Notes: generated by a model from the sequence alone, not told the origin. A DNA stretch of 10,729 nt from an uncultured Eubacteriales bacterium (GCA_900554855.1 USIZ01000020.1:1-10729); one strand, 5' to 3'. Positions 1 through 6,866 are shown, numbered from the stretch's first letter. Numbers and translations: made by a program.

Positions 1-12
1 CCCGCTTCTTGT

Positions 13-183
13 TTAAAGGTTCATCGCATGGGTCAGATCGTCTACGCATCCTGCCACCAGTTTCATGGCGTGCTGGACCTTTTTCTTCACAGGGTGGCGT
101 TTTTTCGGTGTGCAGGCCACGCCGATGGCGGTGCCTACTGCGATGCCGATGCTCATGCCCCGCATGAATTGAGCGGTATTCAT
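13..183 (-). CDS. YtxH-like small membrane protein
   Basis: This 56-residue protein has one short hydrophobic Gly/Ala/Ile-rich segment (about residues 9-24, GMSIGIAVGTAIGVAC), then a strongly basic stretch (TPKKRHPVKKK) and a short amphipathic end. An N-terminal glycine-rich span followed by lysines resembles the YtxH/GvpP-like small proteins of Bacillota, which have no well-defined function; the basic side would be expected to lie in the cytoplasm. An earlier in-frame ATG at 240 is possible, but the start at 183 is preferred because a perfect AAAGGAGG (minus strand, 191-198) sits seven bases before it and the extra 19 residues look non-coding. Cys24 lacks the leucine or valine expected at -3 of a lipobox, so I do not call a lipoprotein. 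It is divergent from pyrC and ends close to the window edge, so its downstream partners are unseen. Good confidence that it is a gene, modest on family. Confidence 0.72.
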   Translation of the reverse strand: MNTAQFMRGMSIGIAVGTAIGVACTPKKRHPVKKKVQHAMKLVAGCVDDLTHAMNL

Positions 184-190
184 TGCAGTT

Positions 191-198
191 CCTCCTTT
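191..198 (-). promoter_or_regulatory. Ribosome binding site deciding the start at 183
   Basis: On the minus strand this reads AAAGGAGG, a near-perfect Shine-Dalgarno sequence seven bases from the ATG whose first base is 183. It rules in favour of the 56-residue form over the longer reading from 240. Confidence 0.85.
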
Positions 199-262
199 AT
201 CTGATACTGGATCTAGCTTGCCCATTTTGTCGGAAAACATCGGACCGAGATTGCTTTTTTAA

Positions 263-291
263 TTGCTATTGCCACCTCTTTGCTTTATAAT
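263..291 (+). promoter_or_regulatory. Sigma-A type promoter of the pyr operon
   Basis: A TTGCTA -35 hexamer (263-268, four of six consensus bases), a 17-base spacer and a perfect TATAAT -10 (286-291) lie just before pyrC. Transcription would begin near 298, leaving a leader of only about 38 bases before the pyrC start at 336. That is too short to hold the PyrR-bound anti-antiterminator and terminator found in Bacillus pyr leaders, and no hairpin plus T-run is present. If the operon responds to pyrimidines, it must use another mechanism, such as start-site switching or a repressor; none is evident from sequence alone. Confidence 0.75.
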
Positions 292-335
292 ATAAATGTA
301 TTATTCTGTGTGAAACGAGGTGTAGGATTGCATTC

Positions 336-1622
336 ATGAAATTGCTTATTCAACATGGTAATTTGATCGACCCGGTGCTCAACGAAGAACGGGTTATGGA
401 TATCCTGATCGAAAACGGCCAGATCGCTGCGATCAGTGCTCATTTGGAAGATCCGGAGGCGCAGGTGCTGGATGTCTCCGGTATGGCTGTCTCCGCGGGA
501 CTTATTGATATGCACGTCCACTTCCGTGATCCCGGCTTTACGGAGAAGGAGGACATCATTACAGGCTCCCGGGCCGCCGCTCATGGCGGCTTTACCACCG
601 TGACGTGCATGCCAAATACGCGCCCCACGGTGGATTCCCCTGAGATGGTGCAATACGTCTATGACCGGGCCAAAGAGGGAAGCGGCGTCCATGTTTTGCC
701 TATTGCCGCCGTCTCTATGGGGGAAAAAGGTGCGGTGTTGACCGATGCCAAGGCGTTGAAGCAGGCGGGAGCCGTTGCTCTGTCTGATGATGGCGTACCG
801 GTGCAGAGCGCCAACCTGATGCGGGACGCGCTGATTTGCGCCAGCCGCCAGCAGTTGGCTGTGCTGACCCATTGCGAAGATGCGGACATGGTGAAGAACT
901 ATGCCGTCAATGAGGGGCGCATCTCACGTCAGCTGGGTATTCCCGGCCGTCCTGCCATTGCGGAAGAGATCATGGTCATGCGGGACGCCATGCTGGCCGA
1001 GGAGACCCAGACGGCGGTGCATATCTGCCATATCTCCACTGGCCGTGCCGTGGACATCGTACGCAAGTACAAGAAGAAGGGCGTTAAGATCACCTGCGAA
1101 ACCTGCCCCCAGTATTTTACGCTCAATCAGCGCGAGATCCTGGAGCAGGGGGCTATGGCCCGGGTCAATCCGCCTCTGCGTACCAGCCGCGATGTGGCGG
1201 CGGTGCTGGCCGGCGTAAAGGACGGTACCATTGACTGCATTGTCACCGATCATGCCCCCCATACTGCCGAGGAAAAGGCCAGGGAGCTTGAAAAAGCGCC
1301 CAGCGGTATGGTTGGGCTTGAGACCTCTCTGGGCATTACTCTGACCCAGCTCTATCACACCGGCGAGATGACCCTGCCGGAGATCATTGCCAAGATGACC
1401 GTCAATCCTGCCCGTATCCTGAATCTGGACTGTGGGCGCTTGAGCGCAGGCAGCGCGGCGGATCTGACCATTTTTGATCCCAATGAGGAGTGGGTCGTGG
1501 ATGCGGAAAAATTTGCCTCTAAGGGAAGAAACACCCCCTTTAACGGCAGAACACTGAAAGGGAAAGTAAAATACACCATTGTGGGCGGTAAGATCATTTA
1601 TCAGGACGGAGGAGAAAACTGA
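336..1622 (+). CDS. pyrC: Dihydroorotase, type I (PyrC)
   Basis: PyrC closes carbamoyl-aspartate to L-dihydroorotate, the third step of de novo UMP synthesis, in the cytoplasm. At 428 residues it has the normal length for the type I family of Bacillota. The amidohydrolase metal site is intact: HxH at His60/His62 in DMHVHFRDPG, Asp151/Asp152 in LSDDG (the aspartate bridge that type I enzymes use instead of carboxylated lysine), His179 in LTHCED, His232 in HICHIS, and Asp305 in TDHAPH. The substrate-binding CMPNT motif is at 91-95 and the C-terminal composite domain (about 365-425) is complete. It opens an operon: its stop codon shares one base with the pyrF start (TGATG). The ribosome site is weak, the best candidate being AGGA about ten bases before the ATG, which is unusual next to the strong sites of the genes after it. 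Confidence 0.97.
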   Translation: MKLLIQHGNLIDPVLNEERVMDILIENGQIAAISAHLEDPEAQVLDVSGMAVSAGLIDMHVHFRDPGFTEKEDIITGSRAAAHGGFTTVTCMPNTRPTVDSPEMVQYVYDRAKEGSGVHVLPIAAVSMGEKGAVLTDAKALKQAGAVALSDDGVPVQSANLMRDALICASRQQLAVLTHCEDADMVKNYAVNEGRISRQLGIPGRPAIAEEIMVMRDAMLAEETQTAVHICHISTGRAVDIVRKYKKKGVKITCETCPQYFTLNQREILEQGAMARVNPPLRTSRDVAAVLAGVKDGTIDCIVTDHAPHTAEEKARELEKAPSGMVGLETSLGITLTQLYHTGEMTLPEIIAKMTVNPARILNLDCGRLSAGSAADLTIFDPNEEWVVDAEKFASKGRNTPFNGRTLKGKVKYTIVGGKIIYQDGGEN

Positions 1623-2545
1623 TGTCTTTTGACGTGTTGCAGAAAAAGATCATTGAAAAGCAGAATCCCACCATTGCGGGCCTGGACGCCCGGGTGGAGT
1701 ATGTGCCGGAGTATATCCTGGCCAAATACACCGCCCAGTACGGCGAGAGCCTTCAGGCCGGTGTGGAGGCCATTTATGAGTTCAACCGCGGCCTAATTGA
1801 CGCTCTGTGCGATGTTGTGCCTGCGGTGAAACCTCAGTCTGCCTACTACGAGAATCTGGGCTGGCGGGGCATGGAGATGCTGGAAAAGACCATCCAATAT
1901 GCCAGAAGCAAGGGGCTCTATGTGGTGGCCGACATCAAGCGCGGCGATATCGGCGCAACCGCCACTGCGTACAGCGAGGGCTGGCTGGGCAAGACTGTCG
2001 TCGGCCAGAGCAGCTTCAGCACCTTTGATGCCGACTGCGTCACGCTGAACGGCTACATGGGATCCGACGCCATTACCCCCTTCCTGAAGGACTGCGAAAA
2101 ATACGACAAGTGCGTATTTGCATTGGTGCGCACCTCTAACAAGTCCGCCGTTGATCTGCAGGATCAGATGTGCGGCGAAAAGCATATCTATGAAGTCATG
2201 GGTGAGCTGACCGAGCAGTGGGCCGGCGATTTTGTGGGCGAGTACGGCTACAACCGCGTGGGCGCAGTCACCGGTGCCACCTATCCCGAGCAGATCAAAA
2301 CGCTGCGCGCCCAACTGCCCCATACGTTCTTCCTTGTGCCCGGCTACGGTGCCCAGGGCGGCACTGCCGAGGATGTGCAGTACGCCTTTGACGCCAACGG
2401 CCGTGGTGCCATTGTGAACTCCTCCCGCGGCATTATGTGCGCCTGGAAAAAGACCGGCCATAACGGCGAGGACTATCAGCAGGCGGCCCGGGATGCGGCC
2501 ATTGCCATGCGGGAGGACATCTGCCGCTTCATTACCATTCAGTAA
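1622..2545 (+). CDS. pyrF: Orotidine 5'-phosphate decarboxylase (PyrF, type 2)
   Basis: PyrF decarboxylates OMP to UMP, the last step of de novo pyrimidine synthesis. The 307-residue length fits the longer type 2 subfamily rather than the roughly 235-residue Bacillus type. Visible motifs are GLD (20-22), the phosphate/ribose-contacting Lys70 in PAVKPQ, the catalytic DxKxxD centre in DIKRGDIG (Asp104, Lys106, Asp109), VPGYGAQGG (239-247) and NSSRG with Arg269 for the substrate phosphate. The start overlaps the pyrC stop by one base, and GGAGGAG (1608-1614) lies seven bases ahead, which suggests translational coupling. pyrK follows after 15 bases. All expected catalytic residues are present and I see nothing odd. 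Confidence 0.97.
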   Translation: MSFDVLQKKIIEKQNPTIAGLDARVEYVPEYILAKYTAQYGESLQAGVEAIYEFNRGLIDALCDVVPAVKPQSAYYENLGWRGMEMLEKTIQYARSKGLYVVADIKRGDIGATATAYSEGWLGKTVVGQSSFSTFDADCVTLNGYMGSDAITPFLKDCEKYDKCVFALVRTSNKSAVDLQDQMCGEKHIYEVMGELTEQWAGDFVGEYGYNRVGAVTGATYPEQIKTLRAQLPHTFFLVPGYGAQGGTAEDVQYAFDANGRGAIVNSSRGIMCAWKKTGHNGEDYQQAARDAAIAMREDICRFITIQ

Positions 2546-2560
2546 AGGGGGAGGGCCGCT

Positions 2561-3319
2561 GTGGCTATCCAGAAACTTTGTAAGATCAGTTCCATTGAGA
2601 AGTTGAACACCGACGCCGTATCCATCTGGCTGGAGGCCGGTGAGTTGGCGCAGGCCGCACAGGTGGGACAATTCGTCAATATCAAGTGCGGCGAGGGGCT
2701 TCTGCTCCGCCGCCCCATCTCCATCTGCCGTGCCGAGGACACCCGGCTGAACGTCGTATTTGAGGTGCGCGGCGAGGGCACCGCATGGCTTGCTCAGCGC
2801 ACCGTCGGCGAAGAGCTGGACGTGCTCGGTCCGCTGGGTCACGGCTTCGCCTATCCAAATGGAAAGGTGCTGGTCGTTGGCGGCGGCATCGGTGTGCCGC
2901 CTATGCTGAACACCGCCCGGAAGGCTCCAAAGGGCGCCATTGCCTGCCTTGGCTTCCGGGGCGCGGACAAGGCTATGCTGCTGGACGAGTTCAACGCCTG
3001 CTGTGAGCAGGTCTATCTGGCCAGCGACGACGGCACGCTGGGTGTCCACGGTTTTGTGGCCAGCGTGGTGGATACGGCGCTGTCTGAGCATCCTGAGATT
3101 CAGGCTGTGCTGGCCTGCGGCCCCAAGATCATGCTGAAGACGGTCTATGCCGCCGCGCAGAAGCACAATGTGTCCTGTCAGGTCAGTATGGAGGAGCGCA
3201 TGGGCTGCGGCATTGGCGCCTGCCTGGTGTGTGCCTGTGAGAACAGCAAGGGCGAGTACAAGCACGTCTGCAAGGACGGCCCTGTTTTTAACGCCGAGGA
3301 GGTGAAGTGGGATGACTAA
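2561..3319 (+). CDS. pyrK: Dihydroorotate dehydrogenase electron-transfer subunit (PyrK)
   Basis: PyrK is the FAD and [2Fe-2S] subunit that passes electrons from dihydroorotate oxidation in PyrD to NAD+. The 252-residue protein has the ferredoxin-reductase layout: an FAD-binding barrel with RRPISI (50-55), a nucleotide-binding segment VVGGGIGVPPM (105-115), and a C-terminal iron-sulphur site with Cys216, Cys221, Cys224 and Cys237 in CGIGACLVC...C order. Cys226 is an additional neighbouring cysteine. Translation starts at GTG: GGGGGAGGG (2547-2555) lies five bases upstream and no better ATG exists. Its last eight bases overlap pyrD, fitting the obligate pairing of the two subunits in the heterotetrameric type 1B enzyme. 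The pair indicates an NAD-linked rather than quinone- or fumarate-linked dehydrogenase. Confidence 0.96.
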   Translation: MAIQKLCKISSIEKLNTDAVSIWLEAGELAQAAQVGQFVNIKCGEGLLLRRPISICRAEDTRLNVVFEVRGEGTAWLAQRTVGEELDVLGPLGHGFAYPNGKVLVVGGGIGVPPMLNTARKAPKGAIACLGFRGADKAMLLDEFNACCEQVYLASDDGTLGVHGFVASVVDTALSEHPEIQAVLACGPKIMLKTVYAAAQKHNVSCQVSMEERMGCGIGACLVCACENSKGEYKHVCKDGPVFNAEEVKWDD

Positions 3320-4232
3320 TAAAGTGGATATGTCCGTTACGCTGGCCGGCATGACGATGAAAAACCCGGTGGTCGTGGCCTCTGGCACGTTCGGCTTTGG
3401 TCGGGAGTACGGCCAGTTTTATCCCATCGACGAGTTGGGCGGCATCTGCGTCAAGGGTTTGACCCTGCATCGTCGGGAGGGCAATCCTCCTCCCAGAATT
3501 GCAGAGACACCTATGGGCATCCTGAACTCCGTCGGCCTTCAAAATCCCGGCGTAGATGGATTTATTGCCTGCGAACTGCCTGAGCTCAAAAAGCATGATG
3601 TGCGTGTTATCGCCAATATTTCCGGAAATACCCCGGAGGAGTATGGCATCATGTGCGCCAAGCTGAGCGCGGCGGGAGTCGATATGATCGAGGTCAACAT
3701 CTCCTGTCCCAACGTCAAGGCCGGTGGATTGCAGTATGGCGTGGTGCCTGCGATGGCGGCGGAGGTCACCGCTGAAGCGAAAAAGCATTCTACCGTGCCC
3801 GTCATGGTTAAGCTGAGTCCCAATGTGACCGATATCACTGAGATCGCCCGGGCGGTCGAGGATGCAGGCGCGGATGCGGTCAGCCTCATCAATACACTGC
3901 GGGGAATGCGCATCGACGTCAAGACCCATCGTCCGATTCTGCACATGAACACCGGCGGCCTGTCCGGCCCTGCCGTTCTGCCCGTGGCGGTGCGAATGGT
4001 TTGGGAAGTCTCCAATGCGGTCAAGATCCCTGTGCTGGGTATGGGCGGCGTAGCCAAGGGCGAGGATGCGGCTCAGCTGATGCTGGCCGGTGCCACGGCT
4101 GTGGCAGTGGGCACCGCCTGCTTTGCCGACCCCTATGCCCCCGTCAAGGTGCGGGATGGTCTGGCCGAGATTGCCGCCCAGCAGGGCTTTGCAAAGGTGT
4201 CTGAGCTGACCGGCAAGGTCATTCCGTGGTAA
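3312..4232 (+). CDS. pyrD: Dihydroorotate dehydrogenase catalytic subunit, class 1B (PyrD)
   Basis: PyrD is the FMN-containing subunit that oxidises dihydroorotate to orotate. The 306-residue TIM barrel carries ASGTFGFG (23-30), Lys48 in CVKGL, the substrate loop NSVGLQNPG (72-80), NISCPNV with the catalytic Cys132, MVKLSPN (165-171) and the FMN phosphate loops GGLSGPA (215-221) and MGGV (244-247). A catalytic cysteine rather than serine is the class 1 signature, and the overlapping pyrK gene places it in class 1B. The ATG is preceded by AGGAGGTG (3297-3304) seven bases away, inside the end of pyrK, so translation is probably coupled. Only 28 bases separate it from the next gene and there is no terminator between them. 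Confidence 0.97.
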   Translation: MTNKVDMSVTLAGMTMKNPVVVASGTFGFGREYGQFYPIDELGGICVKGLTLHRREGNPPPRIAETPMGILNSVGLQNPGVDGFIACELPELKKHDVRVIANISGNTPEEYGIMCAKLSAAGVDMIEVNISCPNVKAGGLQYGVVPAMAAEVTAEAKKHSTVPVMVKLSPNVTDITEIARAVEDAGADAVSLINTLRGMRIDVKTHRPILHMNTGGLSGPAVLPVAVRMVWEVSNAVKIPVLGMGGVAKGEDAAQLMLAGATAVAVGTACFADPYAPVKVRDGLAEIAAQQGFAKVSELTGKVIPW

Positions 4233-4260
4233 TCAAATTCAAAGAGAGAATGAAGCTTTC

Positions 4261-5418
4261 ATGACAACAGTGTACCTGGTTCGCCACGCGGAAGCGGAGG
4301 GGAATCTGTTCAAACGCATCCATGGCCAGTATGACAGTCCGGTGACGGCGCTGGGACGCAGGCAGATCGAGTGCCTGGAAAAGCGTTTTGCGTCCGTTCC
4401 TGTGGATGCAGTCTATGCCAGTGATTTAAAGCGCACCTGCCAGACGGCGGCAGCCATTTATGCGCCCAAGCAGCTGGAATTACACAAAGAGCCGAATCTG
4501 CGGGAGATTTATCTCGGTGCGTGGGAGGATAAGCCCTTCGGCGAGGTCATGCGCACCGACCTTGAGGATATGCTTCGCTTCAGCACCGGCGAGCCGGATT
4601 GGCGCGCTCCCGGCGGGGAGTCCCTGCGGGAAGTGGGCGACCGGGCTGAGCAGGCGATCCGCCGCATCATCCGGGAGAATCCCGGCCGTACTGTGGCGGT
4701 GGTCAGCCATGGCACAGCGCTTCGGCAGGTGCTCAGTCGCCTGCTTCACCGGCCCGTCGAGCCGGATCAGTATTTGCCGGAGGGGTATAATACCGCTGTC
4801 TCCTGTCTAGAGGCCGAGGGGGATGACATCACCGTCAAGTGGTATAATGACGCGTCCCACCTGACGCCGGACATCTTAAATGAAGCGGTCAAGCCCAATC
4901 AGGGGCGGGACAACATGGCGGATGAGGGAGCGCGATTTCCCCATCTGCTGTGGTTCCGGCCCTGGGATCCGAAGCGGGAGGCGGAGCGCTACCTCGCTTA
5001 CCGGGCAGAGGGCTGGTTGAGCAGCCACGGCACCATGGAGCACTTTGACGGCCCGGCTTTCCTGGCCGCCGCCCAAGCCCACAGTGCCTATGATTCTAAT
5101 GCAGTCCAGGTCGTCTATTCTGATGACCAGCCTGCGGGAATTCTTGAACTGGACTACGCCAAGGGAACAGACGAAGGCGTGGGCGCCATTGCCTTCTACT
5201 ATATGGATGAAGCTCACCGCAAGTGCGGTCTCGGTGTCCAGCTGCTGGGCCAGGCGGTGTCTGTTTACCGGGCCATGGGGCGCACAAAGCTGCGCCTGCG
5301 CTGTGCACCGGAGAATGAGACGGCGTACCGTTTCTATTGCCGGCAGGACTTTAAAAAAGTCGGTATGGCAGAAGATTCTGTCGTGCCGCTCTACTTGATG
5401 GATCGACCGATTTTATAA
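4261..5418 (+). CDS. Histidine phosphatase fused to GNAT acetyltransferase
   Basis: This 385-residue protein joins two enzymes. Residues 1 to about 200 are a histidine (phosphoglycerate-mutase-like) phosphatase: LVRHAEAEGN with phospho-acceptor His9, SDLKRTCQTA (Arg58), LREIYLGAWE with acid Glu82, and VVSHGTALR with His150. All of the usual catalytic residues are present. Residues about 225-385 are a GNAT N-acetyltransferase: a beta strand AIAFYYMDEAHR, the acetyl-CoA loop RKCGLG (320-325), and the C-terminal NETAYRFYCRQDFKKVG (352-368). Fusions of this kind are annotated in Clostridia, but I know of no established substrate. It follows pyrD by 28 bases, so it is probably co-transcribed with pyr genes; a role on a nucleotide or phosphorylated metabolite is inference only. 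The ribosome site is poor (purine-rich AAAGAGAGA, 4241-4249, eleven bases before the start), but the start is fixed by the need to keep the His9 motif. Confidence 0.9.
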   Translation: MTTVYLVRHAEAEGNLFKRIHGQYDSPVTALGRRQIECLEKRFASVPVDAVYASDLKRTCQTAAAIYAPKQLELHKEPNLREIYLGAWEDKPFGEVMRTDLEDMLRFSTGEPDWRAPGGESLREVGDRAEQAIRRIIRENPGRTVAVVSHGTALRQVLSRLLHRPVEPDQYLPEGYNTAVSCLEAEGDDITVKWYNDASHLTPDILNEAVKPNQGRDNMADEGARFPHLLWFRPWDPKREAERYLAYRAEGWLSSHGTMEHFDGPAFLAAAQAHSAYDSNAVQVVYSDDQPAGILELDYAKGTDEGVGAIAFYYMDEAHRKCGLGVQLLGQAVSVYRAMGRTKLRLRCAPENETAYRFYCRQDFKKVGMAEDSVVPLYLMDRPIL

Positions 5419-5425
5419 AAACGAG

Positions 5426-5460
5426 GGGGCTGTATGCTTTGCATACAGCCCCTGTTTTAT
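5426..5460 (+). terminator. Bidirectional rho-independent terminator of the pyr operon
   Basis: GGGGCTGTATGC (5426-5437) pairs perfectly with GCATACAGCCCC (5441-5452) across a TTT loop, giving a 12-base-pair stem, followed by TGTTTTAT. On the minus strand the same hairpin is followed by CTCGTTTTTAT, so it can also end transcripts of the small gene pair arriving from the right. It starts eight bases after the fusion-gene stop and overlaps the end of the minus-strand gene by a few bases. Confidence 0.92.
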
Positions 5461-5666
5461 GCCTTGTCATCGTCTTCGTCCCAGACTGGCGGCAGCGATG
5501 TGGAGGAGAGCTCCAGATAGGAGTCCCGCTCCTCCTCGGTCTCCGGCTGCACCGGAATTAGCCCTGTGCACTCCATTTCGGATGCCACATTTGAAATGTG
5601 CGGCATATAGTCGATGGGTAGCTTCTTGCAGGACTGTTTTCCCGACCTTTTCGCGTTCCGTCTCAT
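5457..5666 (-). CDS. Small uncharacterised protein with acidic tail
   Basis: A 69-residue protein I do not recognise. It has a basic start (MRRNAKRSGKQSCKK), a middle with IDYMPHISNVASEMECTGLIPVQPETEEERDSY, and an acidic end (WDEDDDKA). There is no signal peptide and no hydrophobic span, so it should be a soluble cytoplasmic protein. Two cysteines (13 and 33) are not in a recognisable metal motif. Its ATG lies two bases after the stop of the upstream small gene, so the two are probably co-translated; only a weak GAAGAA-like ribosome site is visible, which fits coupling. Its 3' end runs into the shared terminator hairpin. A plus-strand reading frame covers the same bases, but it lacks a ribosome site and its composition is unlike a protein. 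Confidence 0.62.
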   Translation of the reverse strand: MRRNAKRSGKQSCKKLPIDYMPHISNVASEMECTGLIPVQPETEEERDSYLELSSTSLPPVWDEDDDKA

Positions 5667-5668
5667 GC

Positions 5669-5842
5669 TTACAGTTCTTCGGCGCAGTGTTTGGCAAAGG
5701 CGCGCAGTTCCTTCACGGTGTGCAGTTTTTCGCGCTGATCCATGGCCTTGGTTTGGATGCGCTCGGGCAGTTGGTTGAAGAACGCCTCTGCCTGTGTGCT
5801 CGACTGAAGCAGTTCACTGAGATTTTTGTAGGATTGATTCAT
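5669..5842 (-). CDS. Small uncharacterised helical protein
   Basis: A 57-residue soluble, probably all-helical protein (MNQSYKNLSELLQSSTQAEA...FFNQLPERIQTKAMDQREKL), rich in Gln, Glu, Lys and Leu with no membrane span. I do not recognise the family. I start it at the ATG whose first base is 5842, because AGAGGTGA (minus strand, 5848-5855) stands five bases before it; the longer form from 5872 has no ribosome site and would place the Shine-Dalgarno sequence inside the gene. It is the first gene of a two-gene unit with the acidic-tail gene, and is divergent from the DUF4349 gene. The helical periodicity and clean translation signals favour a real gene; its function is unknown. Confidence 0.66.
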   Translation of the reverse strand: MNQSYKNLSELLQSSTQAEAFFNQLPERIQTKAMDQREKLHTVKELRAFAKHCAEEL

Positions 5843-5847
5843 TTTTA

Positions 5848-5855
5848 TCACCTCT
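5848..5855 (-). promoter_or_regulatory. Ribosome binding site deciding the start at 5842
   Basis: Minus-strand AGAGGTGA lies five bases upstream of the ATG at 5842 and supports the 57-residue form of the small helical protein. Confidence 0.72.
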
Positions 5856-5895
5856 CGCTCAGTTTGGCCCAACAGTCAAAAAATATCCGCGCCTG

Positions 5896-5924
5896 GGAAC
5901 TTTTTCTTTTCCAGACACGTCTAA
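5896..5924 (+). promoter_or_regulatory. Candidate ECF-sigma promoter of the DUF4349 gene
   Basis: GGAAC (5896-5900), followed by a T-rich 17-base spacer and CGTCTAA (5918-5924), matches the general pattern of promoters read by extracytoplasmic-function sigma factors (a GGAAC or TGAAAC -35 and a CGTC -10, 16-17 bases apart). No convincing TTGACA/TATAAT pair exists in the 118-base gap between the divergent genes. Transcription would start near 5930, about 30 bases before the lipoprotein gene. The match is seen in the sequence; the use of an ECF factor is inference, and no such sigma gene lies in this window. Confidence 0.55.
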
Positions 5925-5960
5925 GAAACAGAAAGAAATTAAAAACAAGGAGGGCTTTCT

Positions 5961-6863
5961 ATGAAACGGCGATGGTTTGCGGTGGTGCTGAGCACACTTC
6001 TGGCGGCAGGTTTGCTGACCGGGTGCGGCAGTAACAGCTTGAGTGCGAGTAAGGATGCGGCGGGAGCAGCCGCCGGTGAGGGCGCTTATTATGAGGAGAC
6101 TTACGAGACAGTGGATGCATCGAACAGTGTATCTCAGTCGGGTTCTGCCTTGAATGTGCGCAATGGAGATGCGAAGCTCATCTACACGGGCGACATGAGC
6201 TTACAGACGACCGATCTTGCGGCGGCGATGCAGAGCATAGAGCAACTGACGGCAGAGTGCGGCGGATATCTGGAGCGCAGCGAACGCTACACAGCCGAGG
6301 CATATTATACCGTCCGAGTGCCGCAGGACTCGTTCGATGCGTTTATGAGCGCCGCCGGGGCGCAGGCCGGATGCCGCGTGATCTACCAGAGTACCTCCAC
6401 GGATGATGTAAGTGAGGCATATGCTGATTTGGAGAACCGTCTGGAGACACTGAATATTAAGCTGGAGCGGCTTCAGAGTTTGCTGACACAGGCGGAGAGC
6501 ATGGAGGATATCATTACCATTGAAAATTCTATTTCGGAGACGGAATCTGAAATAGAACGGCTCACCGGCCAAAAGAATCACTATGATAGTCTGATTGACT
6601 TTTCAACGGTGACAGTCTCTGTTACGGAGGTCTCTGCGCTGAGTGAGGGCGAGAATGCCAGCTTTGGCCAGCGGCTGAGTGCCGGCTTCCTGAGTGGGTT
6701 GAGTGCGTTTGGAGCGGGATGTGCCGATGCGCTGGTCTGGTGCGTCAGCCATGTGCTCACAATTGCGCTGCTCGCCGCTGTTGTTGTGGTGGGATTCATC
6801 CTGGTACACCGCAAAAGAAAGCGTCGTATGGAGAAGCACAACCCAACTGATGCACGATCATAA
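5961..6863 (+). CDS. DUF4349 family lipoprotein with C-terminal membrane helix
   Basis: A 300-residue envelope protein. The start shows a lipoprotein signal: basic MKRR, a hydrophobic core (6-17) and the lipobox LLTGC, with Cys22 as the lipidation site. A low-complexity Ala/Ser/Gly linker (23-65) leads to the DUF4349 domain (about 71-225): KLIYTGDMSLQTTDLAAAM, GGYLERSERY, YTVRVPQDSFDAFM, then a long heptad-like coiled coil (about 150-207) and the closing strand DFSTVTVSVTEV. A single transmembrane helix (about 260-283) and a basic HRKRKRR tail end the protein, so it would be anchored at both ends with DUF4349 outside. The biochemical role of DUF4349 is not established. AAGGAGG (5947-5953) seven bases upstream fixes the start. 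The gene stands alone between divergent and convergent neighbours, and its probable ECF promoter suggests control by envelope stress. Confidence 0.92.
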   Translation: MKRRWFAVVLSTLLAAGLLTGCGSNSLSASKDAAGAAAGEGAYYEETYETVDASNSVSQSGSALNVRNGDAKLIYTGDMSLQTTDLAAAMQSIEQLTAECGGYLERSERYTAEAYYTVRVPQDSFDAFMSAAGAQAGCRVIYQSTSTDDVSEAYADLENRLETLNIKLERLQSLLTQAESMEDIITIENSISETESEIERLTGQKNHYDSLIDFSTVTVSVTEVSALSEGENASFGQRLSAGFLSGLSAFGAGCADALVWCVSHVLTIALLAAVVVVGFILVHRKRKRRMEKHNPTDARS

Positions 6864-6866
6864 GAA

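Noticed and set aside
285..872. A 195-codon minus-strand frame opposite the start of pyrC.
   Set aside because: It is a shadow of pyrC: it would have to begin within that gene and read back through the pyr promoter, and it shows no domain or ribosome site.
1793..3388. A 531-codon open frame on the minus strand across pyrF and pyrK.
   Set aside because: It is antisense to two certain enzymes with intact catalytic motifs, has no ribosome site, and its His/Gly/Ala/Leu-rich composition is what GC-biased codon use produces on the opposite strand.
5459..6034. A 191-codon plus-strand frame covering the two small minus-strand genes.
   Set aside because: It starts inside the pyr terminator, lacks a ribosome site, runs into the DUF4349 gene in another frame and has an unprotein-like start rich in Arg, Pro and Ala. 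The minus-strand genes have better translation signals.
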